Source: Diphasiastrum complanatum (Eukaryota > Streptophyta > Lycopodiopsida > Lycopodiales > Lycopodiaceae). From it: 64,000 bases of DNA. Each line of letters starts with the position of its first letter. The first letter of the stretch is position 1. The notes beneath the pieces were generated by a model. The model made no database searches, was not told the DNA's origin, and was given only the letters and a program-made list of their open reading frames with translations. The stretch lies in assembly GCA_029204225.1 (NCBI GenBank), contig CM055098.1, positions 12,447,315 to 12,511,314 of the forward strand. Reading direction: 5' to 3'. The position numbers were made by a program, and so were the translations under genes. Shown here in pieces: positions 32,681 through 45,629 of the stretch.

Positions 32681-34102
32681 CTTTGCAAGTGAGTGCTACA
32701 AGAAGAAGAGAGATCAAGGAGACAAGCAAGGTAATCTTACTCTTGATGAGGATGGTTGGGATGTTCAAAAAGCAAATGATGATGCTTTTGTGATGTCTTC
32801 ATGTATGCTTGCTAATGATGGAGATCTAGATCCATGGTGGATTGATAGTGGAGCAAGTTCACACATGACTTTTCACAAAGAGTACTTCACTTCTTTGTTG
32901 GCATATGGAGATGACAAGAGGGTGATCTACATGACCAATGATGGTGAGTGTGCAATCAAAGGGATTGGCACAATTCCTATTTATCTCTCTACAAGTAGGA
33001 ATGTTCATTTGGAGGATTTTTTTGTTTATTCCATCTAAGGCCTCAAGGTTGAGCTTGATGGAGATGCTTGTATGATCAAAAAGAAGGATATTTTGATTGG
33101 AAAAGGTAAAGACAAGGGAAGTTGTTCAAACTAGATGCTTGTGTTATTGCTAACCAAGTTGGATGTGTTGCAAGAGAGCAAATACCTATTCAAGAGGTTT
33201 GGCATAAAAGGATGGGACACCTCAACTTCAAGTTATTGGAGGTAATGGCTAGAAAGAAGGTTGTGATAGGTCTTCCAAGTTCCTTAAGTGGCATCAATCA
33301 TGTTTGTGAGACTTGTGCTTTGTCTAAGTCACATAGACTACCTTATGCTAGGTCTACATCTAGATCTACAAAGCCTTTTCAATTTGTACATTCAGATATT
33401 CATGGAATTACTAGAATTAGCAATAGTGGAGCTAAGATGTATGTAACTTTCATTGATGATTTTAGTAGATTTTAATGATGTCTTTGTTAAGTTTAAGAAT
33501 GCAAGGGAGGACCAATTTTCCACAAGGATCAAGTGCTTAAAGAGTGACAATGGTGGTGAGTACATATCTACCAAGTTCAAGGTCTTTTGTGATGAGCATG
33601 GGATCAAGAGGGAGTATACAACACCAAGGACTCCACAACAAAATGGAGTGGCTGAAAGGAGGAATAGGAATTTATGTGAAAGTGCTAAAGCCATGAGGTT
33701 AAGTGCTAATCTTGATAAACCATTTTGGGATCAAGTTTTGTTGTGTGCCAATTTCTTGTGCAATAGGTGGCTGAGTGCTATTTTGGTTGGAAGGACACCT
33801 TTTGAGATGCTATTTAAGAGGAGGCCGAATGTCAACTTTCTAAGAACTTTTGGATGCACATGTTATGTCAACATTATTCTTGATGATAGGACCAAAGAGG
33901 ATTCATCTTCAAAGAAAATTATTTTTGTTGGATATAGTGAGGTGAGTAAAGCCTACAATGGTTACATTCCTTCTACTAACAAAGTGATTGCTAGTAGAGA
34001 TGTCATTTTTGATGAGGGGAACATTCCAAAAGTGTCTTCAAGTACTATTGATGATGATGTGGATGGATCTAACATTCTTGATGTTGATGTAAAGGATCCT
34101 AC
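32681..34102 (+). pseudogene. Copia D: Gag zinc knuckle, protease, pre-integrase, integrase
   Basis: It starts inside a Gag zinc knuckle (HFASECYKKK; its first half lies on the other side of Copia B and is lost). The protease active site is DPWWIDSGASSHMTFH (about 32830-32877). The pre-integrase HHCC region is VWHKRMGHLN...CETCALSK (33197-33330). Integrase has VHSDIHG (first Asp), a frameshift/deletion of about 12 codons at 33473, LKSDNGGEY (second Asp) and TPQQNGVAERRNR (Glu), then FLRTFGCTCYVN and the linker. It ends at 34102, where another Copia LTR is inserted. Apart from two breaks (33036 and 33473) it is well preserved. Confidence 0.9.
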
Positions 34103-35475
34103 TATTGGATTATTCTCCTTTCTACTAATCGACTAATCGATTTTTAATCTTCATCCAACTGTTTATCCAGTTTTGTGGATTCTCCCGTGCTTTACACAAT
34201 CTGCAGAATTACAAGTCTTTATATATAGTCTATAGAAATACACGGAGTTTGACAACGATGTCTGGAATTTTCTCTCACTACAAAACCCGACATTGTCGTC
34301 TTTTGCTATAGTCAATTTTCTCTTAAAGCAACATTGTCAAAAATTGCAAGTAAAAATATAGTGTCATGTTTTTCACCTATCAGGAATTTTGAGTAAAAAT
34401 GCAATCACATTTTTTGCATTTTTCATTTGTCATTAATTCCGAATAAAAATGCAGTGTTGTATTTTTTGCTTTCAAAGTGCCTCAAATGTTAAGAAAATGA
34501 CTTTGGCAAAGTGTGGGACTACGCCAATATTCAGAAAATGAGATTTTGCGAGACTGTCACATTTCTCACAAAAGTCGCATTTTTTGTCTATGGCAGTTTA
34601 CGTTCATTTTTGTAGAGTTGCATTTTTTGCCTGTGATAGTTTACATTCATTTCTATAGAGTGACAGTCATGTTCATTTAAGCAGACAGATTGTTTACGGC
34701 CAAATTGTCATTGCTTATCAGCAAGCAACTTCTGAGAAGAACTAGATGAATGCCAACAAACTCCAGCCAACTGGCAGTCACATTTGATGACCTAATTGCT
34801 TAATATAAATAGTTGTTCACATTTCAATTTCTAATAATCAAATCAGAGATCAAGTATTGAATAGATAGCCTTCTCTCAAGCCTGCAAGCTTGAACACTCT
34901 TGAGCATTCTAGCTCAATTCTTTAGAGCTGATTAGAGATGCTATTGCACTTACTGCTGACCAGTAGTTGCGCTTAATTTAGACTTTTATTTAGTCGCTCA
35001 AAAATAGCTTAGAGTATACGGCTTCGATCTACAAACTTGTTGTACTCATTTACTTTTTTCATACTGAATCAATATTATCTTTTATTGCATTCAAGTTTGT
35101 CTCAGAATGTATGTGTTTCTGTAATTCTTTGCAACAGGTTATCTATCTGATAATTCAATGCTTAAATGTTTGGCTATGTAATCATTGTAGTACTGATGAT
35201 TTCAAAGTTGTCGTTTCTCTTTTTTTCTGGTCATTGTGTTTATGACATGAGTGAAGTTTTTAAATCTTATCATAGATTTTCTAATCTCTTAGTTACTATA
35301 ACATCGAACATGATTTTTATCACTATTGTTTTGTTTGAAATTGATAGGCGTAGTCATGCATGAAGAAAGAGGAAGATATTTTATTCCGCTTTGCACGATA
35401 AGCCTTCTTTCTTGTCATTCGAATTATTTTTATTTGATTCTTTTAGACCTATCTTTTACACACCTCTTTCCAACT
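34103..35475 (+). repeat. 5' LTR of Copia E (family 1, full length)
   Basis: It starts TATTGGATTATTCTCC and ends CCAACT before the PBS; about 1.37 kb. It retains a ~250-bp stretch (about 35075-35325) that is absent from the copy at 738-1760. Confidence 0.85.
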
Positions 35476-35487
35476 TGGTATCAGAGC
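35476..35487 (+). other. Primer binding site of Copia E
   Basis: TGGTATCAGAGC, an exact match. Confidence 0.92.
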
Positions 35488-35664
35488 ATTGATTCTTCTT
35501 CAAGGCCTAATACTATATCAGAGTGCAAGCTCTTATACTTGATATCTTTCGCGATATCAAATTATTCTTCAGTTCGAATCAATTTATTTCAATATCAGAT
35601 AATTGATTTTCAATTGTAGTGCAACAAGATATTTCTCTTAATAATGACAGTCTAAAGTTCCACA

Positions 35665-38228
35665 TGGATTCTCAAAGTAAAGCTGATCTTATCGCAGACA
35701 AGCTGAATGGATCCAATTATCATTTATGGAAATTTACAATAAAGACCTTGCTAATCACCAACGAGTTGTGAGATGTTGTTACATGTATCAAAGTGAAATA
35801 TGAAGACGACACAGAAGACTAAAAATGGAAATCGAAGGATGGTAAAGCTTTTGCGCTTATTATCCTCAATATATCAAATACTCAAATTGGCCACATAGCT
35901 GAAGCTAAGACTTCGAAAGAAGTTTGGGACATTATGAACTCACTATATGATCTGAGAGACATAACTACCAAGTTACATCTTCAAAGGAAATTCTTCACAC
36001 TCAAGATGTCGAATAACGATTCTCTTTAAAATCATATTAACCAGTTTAAGAATCTCTTGCAACAAATGGCCGTTGTCGGATCGGTCATAGATGATGATCA
36101 AGACGTAATTAGGACATTGCTTTCAAGCCTGCCCTCTACATATGAGAACTGGGTGATGATCATCAAGGCACACTCAGATTTAACTCTTACCAGAGTTATC
36201 ACTATGTTGCTGCAGGAGGATAATCCAAGAAGTCAAGACACTTCATCTACCTCTTCGTCTCATACTCTATATGTCATCAAGGGCTCGAAACGACAGAAGT
36301 AGAAAAGCTTCAAGCAATCTACATCGAATCAAAAACAGACTCAAAGTCAAGAACAATCATCAAATCCACATTCGTCGAAGAAGAAGATGTTTTGCAGGTA
36401 TTGCAAGCACAATAACCGTGAGATCCAGGATTGCCGAATTCTCAAAGCGAAGAACGTAGTCAAGCAACCTGATCAATAAGCAAATACAGTTACAGCATCT
36501 CCTAAAGTTGAAATGGACGAAGGTGTTTTTATGGTCAAAGACAAATACACGAATTTGGATGATTTGTGGTTTCTAGATTTTGGAGCTACTCAACATATGA
36601 CCAATCATCGTGAGATTTTCCAATCCTATATGCCTTACAACACAAAGAAGTATGTTCATCTTGGTGATGATAGTATCACACTATCGAAGGTGAAGGTATT
36701 GTAAGATTAAGATTCTAGCATGTCAAAATATTGTCAAAAGTCTTGTATGTTCCTAAAATCTCTACAAATCTGTTATCAGTAAGTAGAATTACAGATTTAG
36801 ATCATAAGGTGGAGTTTGAGTCTGATCAATGCATAATTATTGATAGGAGTGATAAGATCCTTGCACTCGGCAAGAGGCATGGATACTTATATAGATTGGC
36901 ACATTGTTATTCTGATTCTAGTCAAGCTTTGAAAACCTCTATTAGTCAATAAAGCATTACTATGGCATCATCGCTTAGGACACTGGAATCCTGTATCTGT
37001 TTTGAACATGTCCAAACAATCGCTAGTACTTGATCTTGACTATTCTTTTGGTAAAGTTGATCTCCCTATCTGCCTATCTGCCATAGCTACATCCTTGGAA
37101 AGCAGACTAGGATTCCTTTTAGACCGAGCCATAGGCATGTATCAAAAGGTCTGTTAGATGTTGTTCATACAGATATATGTGGACCTATGTAAACTCCTTC
37201 ATTTCTAGATGCAAAGTATTCCATTACCTTTATTGATGAATTCTCCAGAAGAACAACTATTTACTTCATTAAACAGAAATCAAAAACTTTCATTAAGTTC
37301 AGATAATTCAAAGAGCATGCAGAAAATCAAACTAGTAAATGAATCAAAGCACTGAGGTCAGATAACGGGGGAGAAAGAAATCTCCACTGAATTCAAGGAA
37401 TATTGCCTTAACAACGACATTGAGCAACAATACATTACCTCCTATTTGCCTCAGTCAATTGGTCTTGCTGAGAGAAAGAACAGAACCTTAGTTGAATCGG
37501 CAAAGTGCATGTTATCACATGCGACATTTCCTTCTGGGCTGAAGCTATTTCAACAACAATATATATTTAGAATAGATGTCCTACTAAAGGTCTCTCAAAC
37601 AAAATTCCATTCAAAGTTTGGACAAGTACCAAACTTTCTCTATCAAACTTACGAGTTTTTAGATGTACTGCTTGTGCGCAAGTTCCTCATGATCTCAGGA
37701 AGAAACTCGACTTTCAGAGTATCAAATGTATTTTCGTCAGCTACACTACTTTAGATCAAGCCTACAAGTTGTTTTATCCCATTGAGTCGAAGATATTCAC
37801 TATCCAGGATATCATCTTCATCGAAGATCAGTTTATCGACCTCAAAGGAAAAGACAGTGCCCACGTAGTTGATCTGTCAAATTCTCTTGACATATTGAAC
37901 TTCCCAGTTCCTCAATCAACTATTACCATTGAAGGTCCAAGCTCATCTACTCTTGATGAACAACATGTCAACGACGAATCAGAAGATGATGTTGTTGAGT
38001 TCAGCAACTATAGTATGATGAAAATGATCAACTTTCTCTATTTCTAGGAAGATCATCAAGAGCTAGCAGACCACCTATCAGGTATATCGACGAGTCTGCA
38101 GTCTACCTTGTTCACGAGTCGACGACTGTCAAAGAGGAACTCAGTCAGCCCGATTCTGATCTCTGGAAAGAAGCTATGGATAAAGAATATTCATCTCTTA
38201 TCAAGAACCATACATGGACAATTTGCTC
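35665..38228 (+). pseudogene. Copia E Gag-Pol remnant
   Basis: Gag opens MDSQSKADLIADKLNGSNYH and contains AKTSKEVWDIMNSLYD. The zinc knuckle FCRYCKHNNREIQDC (about 36391-36432) has lost the usual Gly-His pair. The protease motif reads WFLDFGATQHMT (about 36570-36605), with Phe in place of the Ser of DSGA. Pre-integrase and integrase pieces follow (DVVHTDICGPM-like near 37155-37185; TFIDEFSRRTTIYFIKQKS near 37220; NGLAERKNRTL-like near 37460). Stops at 36028, 36301 and 36478 and frameshifts in integrase disable it. Confidence 0.82.
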
Positions 38229-38229
38229 A

Positions 38230-39200
38230 TTATTGGATGGAAATCCCATCACATATTTATACATGTAGAGCTCGGATCTGAGCATATTAGGGCTTCTATG
38301 TGTTCAGCACAACCTAGCCCTAACATCTAACCTAAAGATCCACTTGACTCACCCTATTCGGGGTCAATACCTCGAGATCCAAAAACAATGAGACAATTGC
38401 TATTTTAAGCTCCTATTTTTCTCTACCCTATCTATGCACTCTTTGGTCACATTCCAAAGGTACCATTCCAAAGCTAGGTTAGTGATTTGCCTTAGAATAA
38501 GGTATCCTATGCTTTTGGCACGTGCTACATCCCACATCAAGGCCTTAAAGTCATTTACAAGTGGAATTTATGCAAACTAGCTTGTGTAAATTTAACACTC
38601 TCCAAATAGGAGATGTTGTGATATTGCATGAAACTATGGATTTCACTAAATTTGAAAGGAGAATCATCAATTTAATTATATTTTTCATTTGAAATCCATA
38701 TGGTATGTCGACAATGTAGAGTGTGTAGGGCCGTTTCTTTAAAAATTTACAAATTTTTCTACAATCGCCCTCCTCAACTGTGTAGAAGCATGGTTCATCA
38801 TCGACACTTTTGGGGAGGTAGGTCTCTAATGGATCCTCCTCCGCAATGGTCTCACCTCGTGCTAGTCTCTCCTTGTCCTTCTTTTTCTGCTTTCGTCTTC
38901 AGAATATGTCTCTTGAATTGCAATGGAAGGACTTTGTTTTTCTTATCTTCGGGGGACTGAAAAAGAAGAAGCTATGTTTAGCATAGGAGATATAAAATCT
39001 AAAACATAGCTAAAAAAGAAACAATTAATAAATACCTATGCTAAACATGGGTGAAATAAATACCATAAACAAAATAAAAAATGGAGTCAAAGATTCGTTT
39101 CGATTGCTCAGAGGATAGACTCTGGCACTCTTCGAAATCCTGACAGTTTAATCATTTATTAAAAAAAGTGACATGAAAACAAATATTTAAATTATGAATA
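38230..39200. other. No recognisable gene
   Basis: Sequence beyond the truncated Copia E. A short plus frame at 38700-38960 has no recognisable domain and no match elsewhere in the window. Confidence 0.4.
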
Positions 39201-39209
39201 TTACCTTTA

Positions 39210-40510
39210 AAATTCTTTTTCCATTTCTGCTAGGGAGAGTTGGCCATCTGCAACTCTAGAAAGAATACTTATTATTAGCTCTAAAGAGCTAATCCCTTGC
39301 ATGTTCTTCCACTCTGATATTCTCATTTCTCTAGGGATGGGCTTCAGAGTTTGAGTGGTAGCAACTTTCTTTTTTGACTTCGAGGCACATTGAGCAGGTT
39401 GGCATTTTATTTGGAAATTTTTCCACTTGTCAAAAATTTTATCAACAAGGGCCTATACCTAAAATCAAAAAAAGTTTTAATTATTTGATAAGCATATGAA
39501 TATTACAAATATGAATCGGTAGTACGAGTTTCCAATTTGGGTATTCTCTATCTCTTGATATTCATGTACTCCTTGTCATGAATTTTGTTGTCATCATGCA
39601 ATACAGACAAGGATGCTTTGAATTAGCTCCATGAGAAACATTGAATATACACTTTAACGTCTTTAAATCTCTTTCCAAATGCCACTCTATGTTGAAATTT
39701 ACTTGGAACACTAAGTGGAACTCCCTCCATGTGACTTCTGATGATGGCAGGATATAATGTTCTACTAAATATTCATGAGAGAATGTCATGGTCAGCACCT
39801 AGAAGATGAAATATTGTTGTATCATAAAATCAACATAAAATGATTATCCATATAGAAATTGCAATAGAAGAACTATACTTGAAAGTCTGGTAACGACCAA
39901 ACATCATTCTTTGATCAAACACTGAATTGAGTCCTTGCGGGTGTTCTGAATTTGAAAGTGCTCCATTCATGACTGTGAGACTAAATCTCTCCATTTTTTG
40001 TCCCTTTATAATTTCAAACTCATATAACTTAAGGAAAACTATCAGCTTGTTATTCACACTCTCATTTGTAATACCATAAAATCCTATTATGAATGCTAGC
40101 AGCTGATGAATATCAATAAACAAATTGTTGGAGTTGTCATCAACTAGACATTCTCCTTTCGAGCAATACACTTCATTGATATGAAATAGACTACCCACTA
40201 TTTTGGCATGCCCTAAATTAACATGTCTCTCTTTTTTTTAAGATGCAATGGTTGTGGAATCAGAAACTTTTTTACACTAACTTGTGCAAATGCTTCTTTT
40301 ATAATCTTGAACATTGCTGCATATGCTTCTCTACTGATACTAGAAAAAACACATGCCCCTTGAACTAATGTAATGTCCAGTATTTTCCCAACTTTATTCA
40401 TAATGCTATCAATAATTGAAGTCTTAATTTTTCTCATTTTATTGTTGCTTAACATTGACTTTGGAGACTTAGTAGTTAAAATAGAACCTACTGATTTTCC
40501 AATCAAATCT
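39210..40510 (-). pseudogene. Unrecognised multi-exon gene remnant
   Basis: Several minus-strand blocks look coding in order. 40506-40213 (KKFLIPQPLHL near its end) joins 40198-39830 through one frameshift in an A-run near 40225. An intron may run from about 39875 to 39807, from GTATAG just after GRYQTFK to CTTCTAG. The next block, to about 39560, contains GANSKHPCLYCMM, a Cys-pair motif. A later block at about 39455-39212, after TTTTAG, reads ALVDKIFDKWKNFQ and EWKNMQGISSLELIISILSR and ends EMEKEF. The product is not recognised. The Ser-x-His-Pro-Cys-x-x-Cys element might be metal-binding. A broken transposon-borne gene is as likely as a host pseudogene. Confidence 0.45.
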
Positions 40511-41428
40511 CATTGGCCAAACAGTCTTCAGCAACCAACGTAGATTTGGATAGCAATGTAGATCTGCATAGCAAATATCATGTTTGCACACTTTAAGCTC
40601 ATGTGTTTTGTATATGGTATTATGAGTTAACTAAGATTAAGTCTAGTATTAATTTGTACATATTTGCAAAAAATTGTTATTTAGGTAGTCACCACATGGC
40701 ACCTATGATGGATGACCAAGCTCTCCATTCCATGTAATTGTATTTTGAGATGTATGAGGCTCATTAGAAGTTAAGGTTAGCATTTCCATGTGCTTGTTTA
40801 GAGCTTCACATGTGGCCAAAATTAAGGGCCTATTTTTTAGGAGCATATGGCAAGTTGACAACCAAGAAAATGGCTTACTTAATCTTTTTGGAAGCATTTA
40901 AGCTTGTTAGGTCTTTAGTTGTAGGATTTCGGATTTTTCCTATATGTGTGACATTTTAAGAAGAAATCTTTTTGCGATTGATTTATTATAAATTCAATTG
41001 AATTTGACATTGGAAATTCTTGGTGAGTTGAGTGGTTATCTAATGCTTGTTTCTACGTGGTTTTGTATTTGATTGAAGCCATACACTCTGATTTATAGTG
41101 GCATAATACATCATCTTTTTGTTTGAGTGATTATTATCAAGAAGATAGTGGTGCAATTGCCAAAGTGACATTCATTAGCATTGGAAATCCAAATTCCAAT
41201 AAGGGCATATCTTGATATGAAAATTTCAAAGATTCTACAATATTTATGATTGTAATAAGATCCCAAAAACTCCATTTTAACAAGTAGAACAATATTTATC
41301 AATACAAGCAATATTGAGTTAGATATATGGATTGGAAAATACTTGGCCATGTTGTGCCAGATTTGAAATAATAATCTTTCATATGATGTTATGTCATAAT
41401 CTCTTGGCATCATAGATCATAGCATTTT

Positions 41429-41459
41429 CACACGCATGCGCGCACACACACACACACAC
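41429..41459. repeat. Microsatellite (CA)n
   Basis: CACGCATGCGCGCACACACA followed by further CA units. Confidence 0.9.
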
Positions 41460-41999
41460 TTCTTTGTTGCCAATATATATAAAAATAAATATATTTGAGA
41501 AAAATTCAATGTTTTCAAACTAAGAATATTAGGCAACACCAAAACATATTCAAAACTATTGATTTGAAAAGTTAGAAACAAAACTATTTGTCAACAATTT
41601 TTTTTTATTCAATTTAAACCTTATATTAGACTTGTTACACATTTTACTTATGATTGTCTATGAGTAAGCTATAGATAATGATCAAACATAATGCTTACTT
41701 ATCTACTTTTTAATCTTTGGTAAATAGTTGAATGATCAACTATGATACTTTATTAGTCTTCTAATCATTTGCAAATAGTTGCTTAATCATTATCCTTTTT
41801 TTTTTTGGAAAATAGATTTCATGTAAGACTTTTACTTAGACATTTTTTCAAAATATAGTTAGAAATAAATCATTGATAGGTTTGATTTTAGTAAGGATAT
41901 ATGCTTTTCAATATTCTAAGTATCCAATGCAAGGGAAAAAAATCATATAAATTTTGATGATTAATGAAGGTTATATACAATCAAAACACATTCCATAAA

Positions 42000-42790
42000 T
42001 TATAAACTATTTTTTAGAATCGCTAGGGTGGATAAGAGATATTGATGCATCTACAAAAGTGTGGACTCATGTTGTCTGGAGCCTGAAGTTCAAGGTCTAA
42101 TATGTACATGTACAATATACATATTGCATAATGAGATCTAGTGCTATCAATTATCATTGCAATATCACAAAAATGTTTTCAAATCGAATGTGGGATTATT
42201 ATTGCACTATGTTGTCACAAACTAAGTGTGAGTGTATGATGCATTGAGCACAACATGCACGGCCTCCAAAAGATGAATACAAGTGAAATTGATATTTCAT
42301 GTTTTTGGGGCCACCATGGCTCTTTTTAAAAAAATAAATATATATATATATATATATATCTCAACACATAGCCAATGGCTATTAGTACAAAATAGTGCTA
42401 TATTATTTTCAAATTGTAATGGGTTTAAAAATTTCAATGTCATGTGTGTTTTAACATGTACTCATTCATAAGGAAGGACAAAAACATGTCACAATATGAT
42501 GGTGGAATGCCTTTCATCATATGATGAGCAAGCTAAAAGTGATTTTATGATTGATGAGTATTCTCATTCTATAGTTTGTAGATAAACTTTTCCAAATAAA
42601 AATTAACTAGTAAATGTGGTCATTATACTAATACTTATGACAATTGTAATGGCGTTTATACTAACAATGTTAAAGTAAAATCAACAATAACATTGAGAGC
42701 ATATGAAAATTTACTATATGAGTCACGATTATGTAATTTATCTTAAAAACATTATTCTATGGCTCATTGCTAGAAATATCATAGTATTGT
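42000..42790 (+). repeat. Dispersed repeat, copy 1
   Basis: Noncoding block homologous in the same orientation to about 55320-55940. Shared landmarks include CACAAACTAAGTGTGA (42219 and 55408), TATTTTCAAATTGTAAT-like (about 42404) versus CATTTTCAAATTCTAA (about 55588), and GGTCATTATACTAATACTTA (42619) versus GCTCATTATATTAGTATTGA (55767). A (TA)n run (42337-42359) is present only here. Element type unknown. Confidence 0.65.
42337..42359. repeat. Microsatellite (TA)n
   Basis: About 11 TA units. Confidence 0.95.
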
Positions 42791-43087
42791 TGGAAGATTG
42801 ATACACAACATACTTCTATACTTAGTTCTTGTCCAAACTTTTATGCTTACTACCATAAATCCAAGAAATAGATATAAAAAATTGTCTCAAATTTTTATTT
42901 TTATAGTCTTAAATATTCTAGTTGAATAATGCTTTAAACTAAATGCAATTATAAGCATGCATAGAAATATTTTTTAAAATTTGACTAGAAATTTCAAAAT
43001 AATCAAAATAGTGAATACATTCTACATACTAAAGGTTGTTGTATATCTATATAGTATAAAACTATTTGTGTTGACCTTGTGTGTGTG

Positions 43088-43117
43088 TGCCGGCAAAAAT
43101 GTCACGCTTTGCCGGCA
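43088..43117. other. Perfect hairpin next to a CA microsatellite
   Basis: TGCCGGCAAA (43088-43097) and TTTGCCGGCA (43108-43117) are perfect inverted repeats separated by 10 nt. GTGTGTGTG lies on the left and, 11 bp to the right, a long CA run that could extend the pairing. Confidence 0.85.
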
Positions 43118-43125
43118 TAAAACAT

Positions 43126-43128
<3 letters not shown>

Positions 43129-43163
<35 letters not shown>
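43129..43163. repeat. Microsatellite (AC)n
   Basis: A run of about 17 AC units. It lies in the open frame at the start of the Gypsy fragment, giving a Thr-His repeat in translation. Confidence 0.95.
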
Positions 43164-43164
<1 letters not shown>

Positions 43165-43169
43165 GGCTT

Positions 43170-45629
43170 CAAGCAAGAGGTGGCTCTTCATCAACATCTC
43201 AAGTTGGAGAGGAGGCTATGTTCATGCTTTGCATGCAGAGAGAACCACAGAGTGGTAGAATGTCACAAAGGCATTTTGTCCCGTTTTGTCGTGAATGTGG
43301 TTATGGCCATTGTTACAAGGATTGTCCAACAAGACCAAAACCATCGCCGGTTACTGCTCAAGTGAATATGATTATGATCAAGAAAAGATCAACAATTCAG
43401 CCTGTTGAACCAAGTGTACCTTTAATGGTTGTTACCAAAGCTCAAAGGTAGAAAAAAGTTCTAGTTGGTCCAGTACCTACTGAATCTGTACCAACTACAG
43501 ATATACCTATTGCATCAGGGGTGTATCCGAATCTCAAGTCAGAAAAGAAGATATACTAGAACATGAGACAGTGGATTAAATAGTTGCAAGAAGAAGAAGC
43601 CCTGGAAGCCGCTAAAGCAGCAATCGAAGCTTATTCTTCACCTGTGCCACAAATAGATCCACAAATGGATGTTAATACGTAGTTGCACCATTATGAAAAA
43701 CCCTTCAAGATGACAGAACTTGAAGTGCCACAAATGGAAATGATCGTAAATATTCTGCCTAGCAAGATGGATATTACACTGGGAGAATTTCTTAAGTTGG
43801 TGCCTAAAGCAAAAGAAGTATTAGCAGAAATATGAACTCAGATTAAACCATCACTCTGTCATAAACCACTTTTTTGTGTCGGGTTTGAAGAAACAAATGA
43901 AGTACTCAATGTGGGAGCAGTCTAAGAAAGTGGGAGCAGTCTGAGAAAGTGGGAGCAGTCTGAGAAAGTGAGCAATGAAACATCACCCTACCTATACAAC
44001 ATAGACAGTTTGGTAAGGAAGTAGCTGTGATAGATGGAGGTTCAGGACAAAGCTATGTGCAAAATGGGGGCTTACAAAGATGAAGTCTGCCACTTTTGCC
44101 ATTAAACTAGCTGATCCGTCCTAAGGGAATGGTAGAAGATATACTTGTCAAAATTGTTGGAGTACAATTTCTCATTACTTTTGTACTAATGGACTTACCT
44201 AATGCACCTAATGTATATCATGTCTTATTGGGTTGTCCATAATTACGAGTTGTGCAAGTAATTCATAACTGGGGCACCGACAAATTTACTTTTGAGAATC
44301 GTGAGTGTGCAGTCAAAGTTGATCCAATCACTTGGACTACCAAGCCAGTAGTCCAAGAAGGGGATGATGATTCATCAACAATGGATCACGCTGGGAGTTC
44401 ACTATGACTCTCAAACCTATGCTGTCAATTGGAACCTAGATCTTGCAACAATGGATTATATAGCAGGCTATATGTGTCAATGAGATAATCAATCTGAATT
44501 GAGCGAGATTCTTTTACCATATCGAACTTTGGATACGCAGATTACTTTTCCATTAAATATGATGAACGTAGCTTAGATATCAACAGATCCAATACCAGAT
44601 CTGACTGAAGATGATCCAATCCATGTCAGTCACGTCTTTACTTATGATGAAAATGCAAAGCATTTAGATGAGCATTTCTTGAACCACATGGATCCTACGA
44701 GATTTTGAGTTTGAGATATTTCGAATGAACCAACAGTAAAATTGCCTAAAGCAGTTGTATTGAATGAAGGAAAAGTTGTAGGACCATTTATGAAGAAGCA
44801 AGCTAAGCAGCATTACAATACGGTCCTGAAATGGGAAAAATCATCTCCAAAGGTTGATTCTAAGAATGTACCACCTTCATTGGATAAAGAAAAAGAGAAA
44901 ATCAAGGATGATTCTTCAAGTCAAATTTCTCACAAGAAATCACCATCAAGGAAGTCATCACCTTCAGAGAAGAGCACATCTTCTAGAAAGTCATCACCTC
45001 TAGGATCGATTCCTGTCAAGAAAGCCAAACAAAAATCCAAGATCAATAACAATCAGAAGAAGTCCAGCATGATATGCCTGAGCATTTCAAATGCTATACT
45101 TTGGATGTTGTGGTGATTATGTTACCAAAAGTTCATTGTGAACTAGAAGAGCAAGAACCAGAAACAAAAGATGTTTACGATGGACCAGCTAGGACGCAGT
45201 CAATGAATCTTACTGAAACAGGAGAACTAAAAAAGATCGTTCAAATTGGACTGCAACTTACTCCCAAACGATTTCAATCTTGATAGGAGTTATTGATCAA
45301 GTTTGCTTGGACATATAAGGATCTAAAAGGAATTTCTACATCGGTTATTGAGCATACAATTCCCTTGATGCTGGATGCAGTTCCTAAGGTCACAAAATTT
45401 TATCGTTGTAATCCACATGTTATAGACCTTATAAAGAAAGAGCTACAAAGATTACTTGAAGCGATTTCATTTACGAAATCGAGCATACCGAATGGGTTTC
45501 ACCAATTGTTGTCGTTCCTAAGAAGAGTGGGAAGATGAGAATTTGTGTGAATCTAGAAGCTTTCAACAAAGTGACTAAAAAGGATCACTTTCCATTACCC
45601 TTTACTAAAAGCCTAATGGACCATCTTGT
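43170..45629 (+). pseudogene. Gypsy remnant: zinc knuckle, protease-like region, linker, RT start
   Basis: It begins with a knuckle-like CRECGYGHCYKDC (CX2CX3HX4C, one residue shorter than usual; about 43287-43326). A divergent Gag/protease region follows (KMDITLGEFLKLVPKAKE near 43767), then a Lys/Ser-rich linker (44742-45060). The Gypsy RT N-terminus is at 45395-45600: ELQRLLEA, WVSPIVVVPKKSGKMRICV across a frameshift near 45480, and FPLPFTKSLMDHLV. Many stops. The element is cut at 45629 by a Copia LTR. The same family lies inverted at 60749-62369. Confidence 0.8.

Larger units (their letters stand above)
34103..38228 (+). mobile_element. Copia E (family 1): 5' LTR, PBS, Gag, protease, integrase; 3' truncated
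   Basis: LTR 34103-35475, PBS 35476-35487, Gag from ATG 35665, protease, integrase and the RT N-terminus (WKEAMDKEYSSLIKNHTWT, about 38166-38225), then abrupt loss. It is inserted into the Copia D integrase-RT linker. Gag start and LTR match the decayed element at 19974-22400. Numerous stops and frameshifts make it inactive. Confidence 0.88.

Noticed and set aside
41111-41413. 100-codon minus frame rich in Ile/Leu
   Set aside because: AT-rich composition alone can give such a frame. No domain, splice context or second copy supports it.
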